This document shows, one piece after another, positions 62,235 through 64,000 of a stretch of DNA of 64,000 nt (position 1 is its first letter; each line of letters starts with the position of its first letter). Below the pieces are notes generated by a model. The model made no database searches and was not told the origin of the DNA. It saw nothing but the letters and a program-made list of their open reading frames with translations. The translations under genes and the position numbers were made by a program. The stretch is from Anagrus nilaparvatae (Eukaryota; Arthropoda; Insecta; Hymenoptera; Mymaridae). Location: the NCBI GenBank assembly GCA_022575985.1, contig JAKSXM010000007.1:52916501-52980500 (forward strand), read 5' to 3'.

Positions 62235-63426
62235 TTATAATTAATTTTAAAAATCAGCATTAAAAATTTTCTATTGCCAAGTCATCAAAAACTCATCAAT
62301 ATTTTTTATATTGACATTCCGAGCACTATAACAATTGATTCTGCAAAAAGAAGTGAATAAAAAATTAGTTGTTTAAAATTATACAATAAACTTTTTTAAA
62401 AATAAAAAAAATGCGCTAATATATAAGGAAAAAAGAAGGAAAAGACTATTAAACTTTTTAAAATTTATAAATTTTTCCTTTAAAATAATGTACGATTTAA
62501 AATAATTTTATAGTACGATTTCAATTAATGAAAAAAAAATCATTTTTTTTCTCTTTTGATTGAATAATTTTACAGCATTTATGAAGTTTTTATAGATACA
62601 GTTTAATATATATATATATATATAAATTAAATATACATGTATAAAAATAAATAAATAAAAATTAAAAAAAAAATTGTATGTACCTATACAGATATTATAG
62701 TTTGCATGTATATGATTTTTGTAAACCTATAACAGTAAATTTGTGATGATATTATTGTGGAGAGATTGTTTACTTGCTTATAGGTAATAAATACTGTTAT
62801 TAAATATTCAAATTAAATTAATATTGCTGGAGTTTTATTTGTCCTTTTTTTAAAATCAATGTTTAAAATTATCTTGTGCACAGAGAGAGCACTAAATTTT
62901 ACTGCATTACGTATATGTAACCCGCTTTACAAAATATTTTTCATTGCTTTTAAGTTTTGATGGGATTCCATCATCGAGGATTCCATTTGAAAGTATATTG
63001 CTTATATTTTTTTTATAAATAAAAATTTATCTGTAAATTATTTTAATTTTTGTAAATAATAAGTTCAACTATTACTCTGTATATATTTTTATCTTTTTAG
63101 AGTTTTATTTTTTAAATTTACCGAAAAATCCCATGATAAAGTGTGTAGTCGTCTGTCACCCCCCCCCCCCCCTCGAACACTTAATTTCAGCACCGCGAGC
63201 AGCACCGTACTTTTTAAAGAGCAGCAAGCTGCAAGCTAGGAGCTAGGACGCCGGTGTATTATTGTTTTTGGATATTTTCGAAACTTGAGTGCATTTAATT
63301 GTTATTAAATTCAAAATTAATAATGAAAGAATAAAAAAGTTAAAGCGAATTGATGAAAGTCGGAGCCAGCAAAATAATAAGAAGAAGAAAGAATAAAAAT
63401 TTATAAATTTAATAAGATGAAAAAAA
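62235..63426. other. Calnexin 3' flank and spacer
   Basis: AT-rich. Probable calnexin 3' untranslated sequence with AATAAA words (for example about 62386 and 62645). A TATATATA tract at 62607-62623 and a 16-base C run at about 63157 follow. GC-richer text at 63180-63260 may be the promoter or first non-coding part of the next gene. Confidence 0.45.
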
Positions 63427-64000
63427 ATGGAAGAAAATAAGACTTGTAATTCTATACCAATATTTAAAAATTATCTCTTTACATTTGTAGGATTCAAAAA
63501 TAAATTAGAAAGAGAAATAATAGAACAACTTGTTGAGGTAATATAAACATAAATTAATTGTTTTCTTTTTTATTTCATTATTTTCCATAAAATTTCATAA
63601 AAAGTATCCTAACCCACTATCATAAATTATTATTATAAAGTTAAAAATCATTGTCATATAGGAAAAATTAGGAGCAAATAATAGAAATGAAGAAAAATTA
63701 AAACTTTATATAATAATAGACGATGAAAATTACAATGGCTACATTGATAATTTACAAAATTATCCAGTATACAAAAAAAATTATATAAGAGATTCTATTG
63801 CAGCAGGAGCAGCTTTAGATATTGACGCTTACAGGTAAATTATTATTTTTGAATTCTCATAAATAAATCTAATAAAGTTTCAATAAGCATAATTTAATTT
63901 TTTAGAGTAAATTTAACAAAATCATCAGATTCTCAAATCACGAGTAGTGAAACTGAAATAAAAGAAGAAGTAATTGATTTGTCTCAAGATGAGGCAATGA
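63427..64000 (+). CDS. 5' part of gene with BRCT-like N-terminus (RAP1/TERF2IP-like?)
   Basis: Three coding exons are visible: 63427-63537, 63662-63834 and 63906 onward, cut by the window end. Phases agree. The N-terminus (FKNYLFTFVGFKNKLEREII) and the exon 2 end (YIRDSIAAGAALDIDAYRVN) fit the first and last strands and helix of a BRCT domain. The ending ALDIDAYRV closely resembles the LELEAYRL that closes the BRCT of vertebrate RAP1 (TERF2IP), a shelterin subunit. A polar acidic segment (SSETEIKEEVIDLSQDEAM) then starts, also as in RAP1. No canonical GG pair is visible, so the domain could belong to another BRCT protein. Only about 125 residues are available. Confidence 0.4.

Overview
This window looks like nuclear DNA of an insect. 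It is very AT-rich, the introns are short and bounded by GT/AG, the intergenic DNA and large introns are packed with inverted-repeat elements, and the proteins are ordinary metazoan ones. Low GC, long T/A runs, an intact TAF8/SMC5/Cabin1/vinculin/calnexin set and a UHRF1-type SRA gene would fit a hymenopteran, perhaps a braconid parasitoid. That placement is inference and no species call is possible from sequence alone. There is no prokaryotic operon, rRNA gene or CRISPR array.

Layout. 1-7.3 kb: gene-free, with a 1.4-kb hairpin element (2235-3633), a 0.36-kb palindromic MITE (4407-4764) and a foldback element (6342-7006). 7.3-8.1 kb: a GC-richer gene on the minus strand for an unrecognised S/T-P-rich protein. 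9.4-10.0 kb: an unrecognised three-exon gene. 11.4-13.1 kb: a six-exon UHRF1-like gene reduced to tandem-tudor, half a PHD and SRA, with no RING or ubiquitin-like domain. 14.9-16.4 kb: glutaredoxin-3 (minus), head to head with SMC5 (16.9-21.3 kb, 12 exons). 21.8-28.7 kb: intronless CABIN1 (minus), head to head with TAF8 (29.3-30.5 kb, 5 exons). 31.3-48.9 kb: vinculin (minus, 15 exons), whose introns carry several hairpin elements and a tRNA-like element. 49-59.8 kb: repeat-rich intergenic DNA, including a 140-bp tandem array with a nested insertion and a 2.9-kb terminal-inverted-repeat element containing a 156-bp satellite-like array. 59.8-62.2 kb: calnexin with an alternative membrane-anchor exon. 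63.4 kb to the end: the 5' part of a gene for a BRCT-like N-terminus.

Functionally the genes are housekeeping genes: chromatin and genome stability (UHRF1-like, SMC5, CABIN1, TAF8, possibly the terminal BRCT gene), iron-sulfur and redox handling (glutaredoxin-3), adhesion (vinculin) and ER folding (calnexin). Nothing suggests co-transcription, but two pairs share short divergent promoter regions. All multi-exon models were assembled by hand; reading phases close at every junction and the coding lengths are multiples of three.

The most unusual items are the domain-eroded UHRF1-like gene, the calnexin alternative anchor exon, the trimer-ordered satellite inside a terminal-inverted-repeat element, and the set of nearly fully self-complementary elements that make up much of the non-coding sequence.
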